A stretch of 44,371 nucleotides of DNA from Bacillota bacterium (GTDB lineage: Bacteria > Bacillota > Sulfobacillia > RBS10-35 > JAJYVN01), in NCBI GenBank assembly GCA_021803205.1, contig JAJZMB010000107.1:1-44371 (forward strand), given 5' to 3'. Each line of letters begins with the position of its first letter. Within the stretch, counting starts at the first letter, position 1. A program made the position numbers and the translations under genes. The notes below the pieces were generated by a model. That model ran no database searches. It saw only the letters and a list, made by a program, of their open reading frames with translations, and was not told the origin of the DNA. This document shows, in pieces, positions 9,545 to 17,576 of the stretch.

Positions 9545-10604
9545 GACTGTAATCAGGGATACATGTTGATCCACCGTCCGCTGTGGTCGCCGTAGTCGGC
9601 GCCCCACCACATCCGGTGGTCGGGGGCCAGAAGCCTGGTTGTAGCATTAGGCGCCGCGACCGAACAAGCGGCGGCTGCTTGACAGGTGACCATGTGCTCC
9701 ACATGGTGCCGTGGGATTGAATCGGAGAGGCAGGAGGTCACAACCCGCGAATCTGACTGGCAGATGCCCGCAACGGTTGGTCGCACGGGCGCGTGACGGG
9801 CGGCGGCGGTCTGCCGTCTCACCGTCCGAAGGCCCAGCGGCGAGCCGGCGCGGCTGCAAGGCCACTGTCCCGAGGCGAGTGGAGAGGGTCGCCGCGCCAG
9901 CGCGGCGACCGAGCCGGCGCCGGCCGTGCCGGCGCCGGTGATACTCTGGTGAACGCGGACCTGAATCGGCCGTCGAACACCCCTCAGCCTCAGTCAGGGC
10001 GCGATGCCTCGCCGAACACCCGAGGCCAGTGCGCCCCGGCCTCGACCGCGCCGTGCGCCGGCGCACGGCCGCCGGCGCCGGTTTGACGCACCGACTTCGA
10101 ACCCCAGCGGCCCAGGACGGCCAGGACCGCGTCGCCGCGGTCCCGTCGATCCTATCGAATCCCCCGTGCTCGGCACGGTGCCCGCCAGTGGCAGCGACCT
10201 GCAGGCCATCTGCGCCGCCCGCCAGCAGGCGACGGCCTCGGCGACCTCGGTCCCGCGAGGCGTTACGTGGCAATGCGCAGCGCCGTGCGCTTTCCCCGGC
10301 CTACGTCGCCGCCAAGCTTCGCTCTGTTGCGAAGCGCCCTGGCCGCCGGGGAGATCCGCCAGGCCTGCGGCCACTTCCTGGCCGCCCTGGAGCGGGATTC
10401 GACCGAGCGGACGGCGCCTCAAAACAAACGTCGCGACCAGCAGAACATCGCATCGGAAGGACCCGGCGACCGCTCCAGGAAGGCTGCGCTTGAGCTGCGC
10501 GTAGCCCAGGATGAGACCGAGCAGCCTCCGGCGCTTGCCCCGGTTGGGCGGCGGCGTCTCGTACTTCGCCGTGCGTTTGAACGGAGACTCCTTGGTACCC
10601 GTCG
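9545..10604. other. 1.06-kb relic and palindrome-rich region
   Basis: No intact gene is visible. On the minus strand it continues from an IS607-type recombinase relic (10605-10784) into what may be the start of its partner tnpB, then into very GC-rich DNA packed with perfect palindromes (9887-10081). Long open frames here are GC-driven and Arg/Pro-rich. The segment 9553-9650, minus, ends in an unusually Trp/Tyr-rich tail that I cannot assign. Confidence 0.5.
9887..10081. repeat. Cluster of perfect palindromes
   Basis: Within 195 bases there are five symmetrical elements. GGTCGCCGCGC at 9887-9897 pairs with 9900-9910 (11-bp arms, 2-base centre). The palindromic decamer CCGGCGCCGG occurs at 9914-9923, 9929-9938 and 10072-10081. 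A 20-bp perfect palindrome spans 10050-10069 (half-site GCCGTGCGCC). They lie downstream, on the minus strand, of the putative tnpB relic. A structured RNA, such as a decayed TnpB guide-RNA scaffold, or a replication-related structure is possible; neither is shown. Confidence 0.6.
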
Positions 10605-10608
10605 TCAT
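10360..10608 (-). pseudogene. Possible N-terminal relic of IS607-type tnpB
   Basis: ATG at 10608 overlaps the TGA of the tnpA relic (ATGA), as is usual for tnpA-tnpB in IS607 elements. The frame opens with TTGTKESPFKRTAKYETPPP and a basic RGKRRRLLGLILGY segment, then turns into low-complexity Arg/Gly/Pro sequence with no RuvC motifs and no Cys4 zinc finger. The call rests on position and overlap, not on recognisable TnpB motifs. The downstream limit is arbitrary. Confidence 0.3.
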
Positions 10609-10784
10609 CCCCCCACCTCGGCGGCGGCTTGCCTCAAGGTATCCGGCCCCTGCTTGTTCTTGTGGCTGCGGCTGCCGTAGAGCCGGGCCGAGAAGAGGGC
10701 GATTATTCCCAGCACATCCTGGACCAACTCCTCCTCGAAAGAGGCATCCTCCGATGTGTTGACCTGGTGACTGTTCCTAACCTC
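10605..10784 (-). pseudogene. C-terminal relic of an IS607-family serine recombinase (tnpA)
   Basis: The minus-strand frame reads NTSEDASFEEELVQDVL, then GIIALFSARLYGSRSHKNK, then TGA. The stretch with the final long helix and ARLYGSR is characteristic of the end of the small serine transposases of IS607 elements. The N-terminal MerR-like DNA-binding domain and the catalytic Ser domain (about 130 residues) are missing; the frame fades out near 10784. The sulfatase coding region begins only 96 bases farther on, so the deletion or insertion event may also have removed the sulfatase's original 5' end. Confidence 0.7.
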
Positions 10785-10879
10785 GGCAGGAGATCGTTGC
10801 CGCCCGGCAAAGCGCGGAGCGGAGGCTGGCGGCCCGCAGGCGGTCAGAGGGGGTTCCCGCTACGGACAACACGCTCAAC

Positions 10880-12223
10880 GTGCTCTTCATCCAATCCGAC
10901 CAGCTGGCGTGCCGCGCCGTGGGTTACAACGGTTTGCCCTGGCCTCGGACTCCCAATCTTGATCGGCTCGCGCACCAGGGGGTCGCCTTCACCCAGGCGA
11001 TCGCCCCGGCGCCGTTCTGCTCGCCGTCGCGCGCCTCCTGGTTGACCGGGCTGTACCCCCATCGCCACGGGATCACGTACAACGTGGGCGGAGACCGCGC
11101 GCCGCTTGCCGAGTCGCATCCTCTGCTTTGCAACCTCCTGCACTCCGCGGGCTGGCTCACGCTCCACCGTGGCAAGTGGCACCTTGGCGACCGCAACGTC
11201 CTGGGCTGCTACCGGGAGGACCCAGAGCCGGGTGCCGAAGGCGCGGACCGCCAGAGTCCGGAGCAATGGCCCGTACATTGCGTGCCGGCCGTGCAGCGGG
11301 CCCAGCGGACGCTGGATGCCCGTGGACCACAGGCCATGATCATCGGCAGGACGGAGCAGCCGCCCGAGCGGATGGAGGACAGCCTCACCGCGGATGCCAT
11401 CATCGCCCTGCTCGGTCAAGCGGCGGCGACCAACCGGCGCTTCTTTGCCACGTGCTCCCTGCGCATGCCCCACCCGCCCTATCTTGTGCCGGATCCCTAT
11501 TACAGCCTGCACGAACGCGATGCCATCGAACTGCCGCCCTGCGCGCATCCCCATTACGAGGCAGACAGTCCTGCCCGGCGCATCGGACGCGCACTCGGCG
11601 AGCAAGGGCTCCGGGAATACGCCGCCACCTACCATGGCATGGTCTCGTTTGTGGACTGGAACGTGGGCCGCCTGCTGGACGCACTGGACCGGTTGGGTTT
11701 GGCGAAACGGACCCTGGTCGTATTCACGTCGGACCACGGGGACATGATGGCCGCGCACGGCATGGCGGGAAAGCTTGTGCTGAATCTGTACGAGGAGCTG
11801 ATCCACGTTCCGCTGCTGATGCGGCTCCCCGGCCGGATTTCCGCCGGTGCCCGGCGGCAGACCCCGGTCAGTTCCGTCGACATCATGCCGACCATACTCG
11901 ACTATGCCGACCTCGCCATCCCTCCGGGCATCGACGGGCGCAGCATGCGCTCGTTGATCGACGGGGAAGAAGAGCCGGGCCGCGCGGTCTTTTCCGAACG
12001 CTTTGGCCGGATACCGGTGCGGGCCGCCCGCACGTCTCGATACCGCTATACCTGGTTCGGGGATGGGCGGCCCGCGGAGCTCTACGACTTAGACGCGGAT
12101 CCATACGAACTGCGGAACGCGGGGGCCGAACCGGCCCTGCGCCACATCAAGGCGGACCTGCACGCCAGGCTGCGCGCCTGGATGGCCCGGACCGGTGACC
12201 CGGCTTTGGAGCTCATGGTTTGA
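10880..12223 (+). CDS. Sulfatase (type I, formylglycine-dependent)
   Basis: 447 residues. C47-S-P-S-R51 followed by ASWLTG is the C-x-P-x-R signature in which Cys is converted to formylglycine. The N-terminal metal site is FIQSDQL. A second metal region is TSDHGDMMAAHGM, and GKWHLGDR supplies the conserved Lys/His. It should hydrolyse a sulfate ester, probably on a carbohydrate. No signal peptide is seen with this start. GTG 10880 opens directly at the first beta-strand (VLFIQSDQ); sulfatases usually have a few more residues, no better start lies upstream, and a GGGGG run is about 30 bases away. The 5' end may therefore have been altered by the adjacent IS607 relic. No sulfatase-activating enzyme is in the window. 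Confidence 0.88.
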   Translation: MLFIQSDQLACRAVGYNGLPWPRTPNLDRLAHQGVAFTQAIAPAPFCSPSRASWLTGLYPHRHGITYNVGGDRAPLAESHPLLCNLLHSAGWLTLHRGKWHLGDRNVLGCYREDPEPGAEGADRQSPEQWPVHCVPAVQRAQRTLDARGPQAMIIGRTEQPPERMEDSLTADAIIALLGQAAATNRRFFATCSLRMPHPPYLVPDPYYSLHERDAIELPPCAHPHYEADSPARRIGRALGEQGLREYAATYHGMVSFVDWNVGRLLDALDRLGLAKRTLVVFTSDHGDMMAAHGMAGKLVLNLYEELIHVPLLMRLPGRISAGARRQTPVSSVDIMPTILDYADLAIPPGIDGRSMRSLIDGEEEPGRAVFSERFGRIPVRAARTSRYRYTWFGDGRPAELYDLDADPYELRNAGAEPALRHIKADLHARLRAWMARTGDPALELMV

Positions 12224-12755
12224 GCGGTCGTTTTCGAAGTCGGCCGCGGCCCCGCCGCCCCAAAGCGCGTGGCGTCGATATCGAAGTCGTTCTTGCGCGG
12301 ATCCACAAGGTCGGTGTGGCGGCCGATCCAGTCGACCGGCTGCGCGAAGGGGTCGGACCCCAAGCCTGGCAGACACCAGGGCCCGGCGAAAGTCTTGATG
12401 GCGACGCCGCCCGGATCCGCCCGCGTACCCAACGCGCGAGCGCGCCAGGTAGCGCACCCGCGCGTTGTCCTGCCGCTCCCCGACAAGATCACGATCATGC
12501 CGCGGATTTTCCCTCTGCAGGAGCAAGGCGGACAACGGCCAGGCGTCGGCGATCACCGGACCCGGTGTCCGCGACTTACCGGATCACGCGTTCCGCAGCA
12601 CCGTGGGCCACCTGGCCGCTTTCAGCGGAATACGCGCCCCGCCGCCGCGCACGCGGACGTGCCCCCACACGCACGTCTGGACCGCACGGCCGGTCCCGGA
12701 GAATCTCGACCCTTGCCAGGGCACAAACGGCCGCAGTCGCTCCACTGCCGGCGTT
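12224..12755. other. 532-bp gap between convergent genes
   Basis: The sulfatase ends at 12223 on the plus strand and the dehydrogenase ends at 12756 on the minus strand. A minus-strand frame covering about 12225-12498 has a varied, gene-like composition (IKTFAGPW, FAQPVDWIGRHTDLVDP), but it has no plausible start context and I could not assign it. It may be decayed coding DNA. No clear terminator hairpin was found. Confidence 0.4.
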
Positions 12756-13826
12756 TCAGGGCCGCAACTGCACCTTGATGGAGCGGTCACCCTGGAGCAC
12801 CAGCGCCATACCCTCGTCAAAGGACACCAGGGGCAGGGTGTGGGTCACGATGCGTTCCACCGGCACCTGACCGCGACGCAACATGTCGATGGCCACGGGG
12901 TAACAGTAGGGGCTGAGGTGGCTTCCGCGCACGTCCAACTCCTTGCTGTCCCCGATAATGGTCCAGTCGACCGTGCACGGTTGCCGCATGACGCTGAACT
13001 CCACAAAGGTGCCCAGCTTGCGGATCATGCGCAGCCCCTGGTCCACCGCGGCGGGCGCACCGGAAGCCTCGATGTACACATCGCAACCGTAACCCTCGGT
13101 CAGTGCCAGGACCTCGGCGACGGCGTCCACCCGGTCCAGATCCAGGCTGAGATCCGCGCCGCAGGCACGGGCCACCTCCAAGCGCGAGGCACGCGCGTCC
13201 ACGGCCACAAGCAATCCGGGCCCGCGCAGACGCGCCGCGGCGACCATCCCCAGTCCCAGGGGGCCGCAGCCCGCCACTACCACCACATCGCCCAGGTGGA
13301 TGCCGGCCCGCTCCACCGCGTGGATCGAACAGCCAAGTGGCTCGACCAGGGCGCCCGCCTCCGGGGACAGATCCGGCGGCAATACGTAGTTGAGCGCACC
13401 GCGCGGAAGTAGCACGTAACCGGCCATGGCGCCCTGGGTACGCCGCCGGAAACCGTAGATGTCGTTTTGCCTGCACATCCAGTACTGTCCGCGCATGCAG
13501 TAGCGGCAGGTCCCACAGGGGACGATCTGTTCGGAAACGGCTCGGTCACCCAACGCCAGCCCCGTAACGCCAGCGCCCAGGGCCACGATCTCGCCCACGA
13601 ATTCGTGGCCGGGGATCACCGGCGCCTGGCAGTACGCCTCCCGGTGGGCATCTCCCCAGAAGAGCGGCGCGCCCGCAAAGCACTTGGCGTCACTGGCGCA
13701 AATCCCCACGGCCTCCACGCGGAGCAATACCTCGCCCGGTCCGACCTCCGGTACGGGACGCTCCTCCAAGCGGTAATCCTCCGGTCCGTGGCAGACGATG
13801 GCCTGCATGGACGGTAGGCTCGGCAT
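12756..13826 (-). CDS. Zinc-dependent medium-chain alcohol (polyol/threonine-type) dehydrogenase
   Basis: 356 residues. Catalytic zinc ligands are Cys43 (GICASD) and His74-Glu75 (PGHEFVGE). The structural zinc site is Cys104, 107, 110 and 118 (CGTCRYCMRGQYWMC). The NAD-binding loop is VAGCGPLGLG, and VAVDARASRLEVA supplies the acidic residue that favours NAD over NADP. Closest in style to sugar-alcohol, L-threonine and galactitol-type dehydrogenases, so a polyol or sugar oxidation or reduction is likely. ATG 13826 is preceded by GGGAGGTG at ideal spacing; the open frame extends farther upstream but has no conserved content. It is the last gene of the long minus-strand run, 301 bases after a binding protein. 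Confidence 0.9.
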   Translation of the reverse strand: MPSLPSMQAIVCHGPEDYRLEERPVPEVGPGEVLLRVEAVGICASDAKCFAGAPLFWGDAHREAYCQAPVIPGHEFVGEIVALGAGVTGLALGDRAVSEQIVPCGTCRYCMRGQYWMCRQNDIYGFRRRTQGAMAGYVLLPRGALNYVLPPDLSPEAGALVEPLGCSIHAVERAGIHLGDVVVVAGCGPLGLGMVAAARLRGPGLLVAVDARASRLEVARACGADLSLDLDRVDAVAEVLALTEGYGCDVYIEASGAPAAVDQGLRMIRKLGTFVEFSVMRQPCTVDWTIIGDSKELDVRGSHLSPYCYPVAIDMLRRGQVPVERIVTHTLPLVSFDEGMALVLQGDRSIKVQLRP

Positions 13827-14127
13827 GCCGCACCTCCCCCGTCCCGGACGTTCTACAACCTCCCGCCGCCTCCTGGGACGTCGGACCGGTCGGCGAGGGC
13901 CTGGGCGGGATGACCGCAACGCGCCATCGAACCATCCATCGTCATCCGGCCAGCACCCGTTTCGCCATCCGCCATTCTGAGCGGCGAGAGCCGGCCGCGA
14001 GGTTCCGGACGAGTTTGTCACTGCGGGTACACCGCGGCTTCGTCGCTGCCCCCCCCGTATTCGCCTGCCGGTGTGTCCAGTCCCATCCAGCTGCACCGGC
14101 CCAACGTCCCCCGAACCGTTCACCGCT
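13827..14127. other. 301-bp intergenic gap, nothing recognised
   Basis: It separates the binding protein (stop at 14128) from the dehydrogenase on the minus strand. The dehydrogenase frame stays open through it, but the translation is Arg/Gly/Pro-rich and unrelated to the family. The only functional element seen is the ribosome-binding site next to 13826. Confidence 0.5.
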
Positions 14128-15543
14128 TCAATGGGCCGATGTGAACATCTGCTCCATCCTGGCGTCCGCAGTGCGCTGCGCCTGCATCAGTTCGCTCAGG
14201 CTCTCCGGCGCGCTCTGGGCCGCGTTCGCCTCCAGGGCATTGACCTGCGCCGCCGCCGACCGCAAACCGGGACCGATGGAAATCCGCCGAGCGAGGATCT
14301 GCTGCGCCCAGCTGCCGATGACCGTCTTGGCCTGGGCGTCGCTGTAAGCGAAGTCCAGACCGGGGAAGGCCCGGTCGGTCAGAATCAATTCTTGGTACAC
14401 CTCCAGGTTCTTGGTGCGCAGAGGCGGCGCAACGGTGCGCAGCACTGTCGTCCACTCCGCGATCAGGGACCTGAGCGACGGCGACTGCCCGGTGAGTTTC
14501 ATCACGCCACGTTGCAACTCCGGTTCCACGGCGACGTACCGCAAGACCTCCCAGGCCGCATCCGCAACCTTGGTGGCAGCGCTGATGGCCAGAAAGTCAG
14601 AATTCACAAACGTGGCCGGTCCGTTCGGCCAGCGCGGCTGAGGGTAGTAATTCCATTTGAGGTTGTTAAACAGCTCGACGTTCACGATCGGCAGGGCCCA
14701 GTTCGCCGAGATGCCTGCCAGTCCCTGAGCGAAGCCCTGGGGGCCCCAGTTGGTCGTGGCCACACCATCCAGAATCAACGGGAAGAGGAACTCCCCACAC
14801 GCGACGGATCCTGGAGCGTCCAGGGCGCAGCGCCGCCGGTCCCCGGGGTCGATGTACGAGCCGCCGAAACCGTGGAAATAGAACGCGTCCGGCATCGCCG
14901 TCGGCCAGGCCATCAGCGAGGCGCCGTAACGGCGCAATCCCGTCTGGCCGGATGTCCCCGTGGCTGCTTCCGCCAATTGCCGGAAGTCCAGATAGGTCCA
15001 GTCGGGCGACGGGTAGGTCAAGCCCAAATTGTCGAACAATCCCTCATTTATGACCACGGTGAGGACGTGAGAATAGGCCGGCAGGGCGTACAGTCCCCCG
15101 CCCCTTTGGTACTGCGCCAACTGGCTGGTCAGGAAGATGTCCGTCTGGATGTTGTCCGCCTTCAGGTAAGGTGTGAGGTCGCGCACGTAGCTGTGGTCTA
15201 CAAGTGGTCCCATGATGTTGGACCAGAACACGTCGGGGCCTGTGCCCTCCACGATCTGTTGCGGAATGCCGGCCGGTGGGTTTGTGAGTTGCAGCACAAG
15301 GTCGAGACCCTTATGGCTGTCGCGGAACGGCTGGAACAACCGCTCGATCAACGGGGTGGTCGTGCTGTTGACCGTGAATCCGGCCCACGGCGCGAAGTAG
15401 CTGAACACCACGCGCGTCTTCGCGGAGGCTGCAGCGGGAGCCGCGGCGGGACTGCCGCACGCACTGGTCAACATCCCGAGACCGGCACCAGCCATCATGC
15501 CGCACGCCCCGCGGATCAGGTCCCGCCGTCCCAACGCCCGCAC
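14128..15543 (-). CDS. ABC sugar-type solute-binding lipoprotein
   Basis: 471 residues from GTG 15543, which follows GGAGCGAGGG and opens directly into a twin-arginine signal (LGRRDLIRGACGMMAGAGLGML) ending at TSAC, a weak lipobox. The mature protein has a type-1 carbohydrate-binding fold: LFQPFRDSHKGLDLVLQ, GTGPDVFWSNIMGPL, LYALPAYSHVLTVVINEGLFD, YPSPDWTYLDF, ACGEFLFPLILDG. Near the C-terminus are APPLRTKNLEVY and YSDAQA. The frame is open up to 15885, but that part is not protein-like. It should deliver a sugar to a membrane permease, yet no permease or ATPase gene is nearby. It lies between a sulfatase and a dehydrogenase on the minus strand, which suggests that the ligand is a sulfated or desulfated carbohydrate. 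Confidence 0.87.
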   Translation of the reverse strand: MRALGRRDLIRGACGMMAGAGLGMLTSACGSPAAAPAAASAKTRVVFSYFAPWAGFTVNSTTTPLIERLFQPFRDSHKGLDLVLQLTNPPAGIPQQIVEGTGPDVFWSNIMGPLVDHSYVRDLTPYLKADNIQTDIFLTSQLAQYQRGGGLYALPAYSHVLTVVINEGLFDNLGLTYPSPDWTYLDFRQLAEAATGTSGQTGLRRYGASLMAWPTAMPDAFYFHGFGGSYIDPGDRRRCALDAPGSVACGEFLFPLILDGVATTNWGPQGFAQGLAGISANWALPIVNVELFNNLKWNYYPQPRWPNGPATFVNSDFLAISAATKVADAAWEVLRYVAVEPELQRGVMKLTGQSPSLRSLIAEWTTVLRTVAPPLRTKNLEVYQELILTDRAFPGLDFAYSDAQAKTVIGSWAQQILARRISIGPGLRSAAAQVNALEANAAQSAPESLSELMQAQRTADARMEQMFTSAH

Positions 15544-15951
15544 GGGCCCTCGCTCCCGGGGTCGCGTATCCGCGCGCCACCGTGTGGGCCTGCTGCACAG
15601 CCCGGTTGGCGCCGTTGTGACCGGCCAGGGCTTCTGGCGCGTGTCGGGCCGGACGCCGACCGGTTCGGAGCCGGCACAGGCGGCGGGCGTCCCCCGGAAG
15701 ATCCAGCGATTCCCGCGCCCGCCTTCTGCGGCGAAATACCGCCGGCCGTCTGAGCACCGACGAACGCGGGGGCCGCGCGCACCCGGCGGTGGGACTCTGC
15801 TCATAGCCTGCACCCCTCTCCCGTTTCGCCCGACACTCCTGGCGCCACCGCCGCGAGCAGTGGGGTTGGCGGCCCTTGCAGCCACGGCCCCGCCTCTGGT
15901 GAGCGCGCCGACCGCTTGTGCGTCGCCACCGGTTTGGCGCGGGCGACGGAC
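15544..15951. other. 408-bp gap between sulfatase and binding protein
   Basis: No gene is recognised. A minus-strand frame continuous with the binding protein stays open here, and an ATG at 15804 has a fair GAGAGGGG site. It would add about 87 Arg/Pro-rich residues ahead of the signal peptide, which argues against it. The region may be the remains of a deleted gene, as at 19059-19172. Confidence 0.4.
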
Positions 15952-17406
15952 TCACGCCTGCGCGCCGGTCGCGGACAGCCACTGCGCCAGCACGCCCCGC
16001 AGATCCGCCTTGACCACGGCGGCTCCGGAATCGGCGGCGAGGTCGCGCTCCTCGCCAGGGTCCTCCGCGAGATGGTGGAGAAACTCCTCCCCGTCCCGGT
16101 GACGGACGTACTTCCATCCCTGCCCGCGCACCATGAAGTCGCCTCCTTCCGGCACACCGCGCCGGCGCCGTCCCGTGGACGGCAGCCGCTCGCAGAACGC
16201 GTAGGCCGGACCGCTCCGGTCGCCGGTCCCCAGCAGGTGTGGCGCGATACTCCGCCCGTGCAGGCCGGCCGGCACGGCGTGGCCCGTCATTTCCAGCAGT
16301 GTGGGCATCAGGTCCACCAGGCTCGCCGCCGCGGCGGACACCCCGGGACGCACTCGCCCCGGCCAGCGCACAATCAGCGGCACGCGCACCACGTCCTCGT
16401 AGAAGGCGCCGGTGCTCTTGGTGATCATCCCGTGCGCACCCGCCATGTCCCCGTGGTCCGCCGTAAAGACCACAAGGGTGTCTGCCGCGCGTCCCAAGTG
16501 GTCCAGTTCGTCGAGGATGCGGCCAACCTGGTCGTCGATCAGCAGGATGAGTGCGATGTAGACGCGCAGGAACTCCCGCATGCCGGGCTCGCCGAGCAGT
16601 ATGGCCACGCGATGCGCCGGATCACCCCGATACCGGGGCTCTGGGACGCGTCGGCCAGCCGGCGGTAGGCGAACCTCCGCGGGACGGACCCGCGAATAGT
16701 ACGGCTCCGGCGCGGCGTGCGGGGGATGCGGCGCATTGAAGGAACAGGTGAGCATCAACGGCCGATCACGCCTCTCCCTCAGCCGCCGCAGCACCCTGTC
16801 CGCCACCTGTACGTCGTAGATGTCGCCATGCGCCATGAGCAAGCGTCCCATCTTGTCCAGGTGCGCGTGCAGCGGCCGACCCTGCGCCGCCCGGCGCACC
16901 TCCGGCGAGACCTCCACCGGCAGGGCCCACCCGAACCAGTCCATCCAGTCCTCGGGCGTGCCCTGCCGGACCCGCGCGAAGTACTCCGACATCTGCCGCC
17001 CGTACTCCAGGTGTTCCCGGAACATCTCCGGGTAGTACCGCAGGTCCTCGTCCGTCAGGTGCCACTTGCCGACGTGCCACGTATCGTAGCCCGCGAGCGC
17101 CAGCAGCCCCTCGGTGGTCCGGTCGCTGGCCTGGATCCCCTCCTCGCCGCGTGCGCTGCGCACCGAGGGGTAGTCACGGCGCATCACGTTGTGGCAGATC
17201 CCGTGCCCGTGCGGGTACAGGCCGGTCACCAGCGACGCCCGCGAGGGCGAGCAGACGGGCCAGGGGCACGTCGCTTCGCGCAGCAGCACTCCCTCGGCCG
17301 CGAGGCGGTCGATGTGGGGCGTCGGCCAAGGCCCGCCGTAGCAGCCGAGAAACCGAGGATTGAGCTGGTCGCACATGATGAGCAGGATATCCGGCCGCCC
17401 CTCCAC
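15952..17406 (-). CDS. Sulfatase (type I, formylglycine-dependent)
   Basis: 484 residues. C52-S-P-S-R56 followed by ASLVTGLYPHGHG is the formylglycine signature. N-terminal metal residues are in LLIMCDQLNPR, HVGKWHLTDED holds the conserved Lys/His, and VFTADHGDMAGAHGMITKS closes the active site. LEMTGHAVPAGLHGRS is the usual sulfatase C-terminal landmark. GTG 17406 follows GAGGAGG at 7 bases. No signal peptide, so the product is probably cytoplasmic or leaves by an unrecognised route. It is related in layout to the sulfatase at 10880 but clearly different in sequence, so it probably has another regiospecificity. It lies between two binding-protein genes, 170 bases after the upstream one. Confidence 0.92.
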   Translation of the reverse strand: MEGRPDILLIMCDQLNPRFLGCYGGPWPTPHIDRLAAEGVLLREATCPWPVCSPSRASLVTGLYPHGHGICHNVMRRDYPSVRSARGEEGIQASDRTTEGLLALAGYDTWHVGKWHLTDEDLRYYPEMFREHLEYGRQMSEYFARVRQGTPEDWMDWFGWALPVEVSPEVRRAAQGRPLHAHLDKMGRLLMAHGDIYDVQVADRVLRRLRERRDRPLMLTCSFNAPHPPHAAPEPYYSRVRPAEVRLPPAGRRVPEPRYRGDPAHRVAILLGEPGMREFLRVYIALILLIDDQVGRILDELDHLGRAADTLVVFTADHGDMAGAHGMITKSTGAFYEDVVRVPLIVRWPGRVRPGVSAAAASLVDLMPTLLEMTGHAVPAGLHGRSIAPHLLGTGDRSGPAYAFCERLPSTGRRRRGVPEGGDFMVRGQGWKYVRHRDGEEFLHHLAEDPGEERDLAADSGAAVVKADLRGVLAQWLSATGAQA

Positions 17407-17576
17407 GCCGACGCCTCCTCAGTTCTCTGTGCAGGAAGGCAAGACTCCGCGCGCCCGGCGGGCCGCGCCGCAGCCAGGCTCGCCTGCACCGCACCCGGCG
17501 CGACGCGGCCGTCTGGGCTCCAGCCTATCGGCGCCCCGCCATCCGGGACTGCCCGCCTGCCGGGTGCGACCAAGTC

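Noticed and set aside
7973..9610. 545-residue minus-strand frame opposite the oxidoreductase at 8342
   Set aside because: Antisense shadow of a gene with canonical Rossmann and EKP motifs; no ribosome-binding site and no domain.
9553..9822. Minus-strand 89-codon frame with a Trp/Tyr-rich tail
   Set aside because: The tail looks gene-like, but the rest does not, and no family could be named; kept only as a note in the gap entry.
12082..12498. Minus-strand frame in the gap after the first sulfatase as an isomerase remnant
   Set aside because: A loose resemblance at IKTFAGPW to the start of some isomerases was not supported by any further motif.
14071..15753. 560-residue plus-strand frame opposite the binding protein at 14128
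   Set aside because: Antisense shadow; the minus strand has the signal peptide and family motifs.
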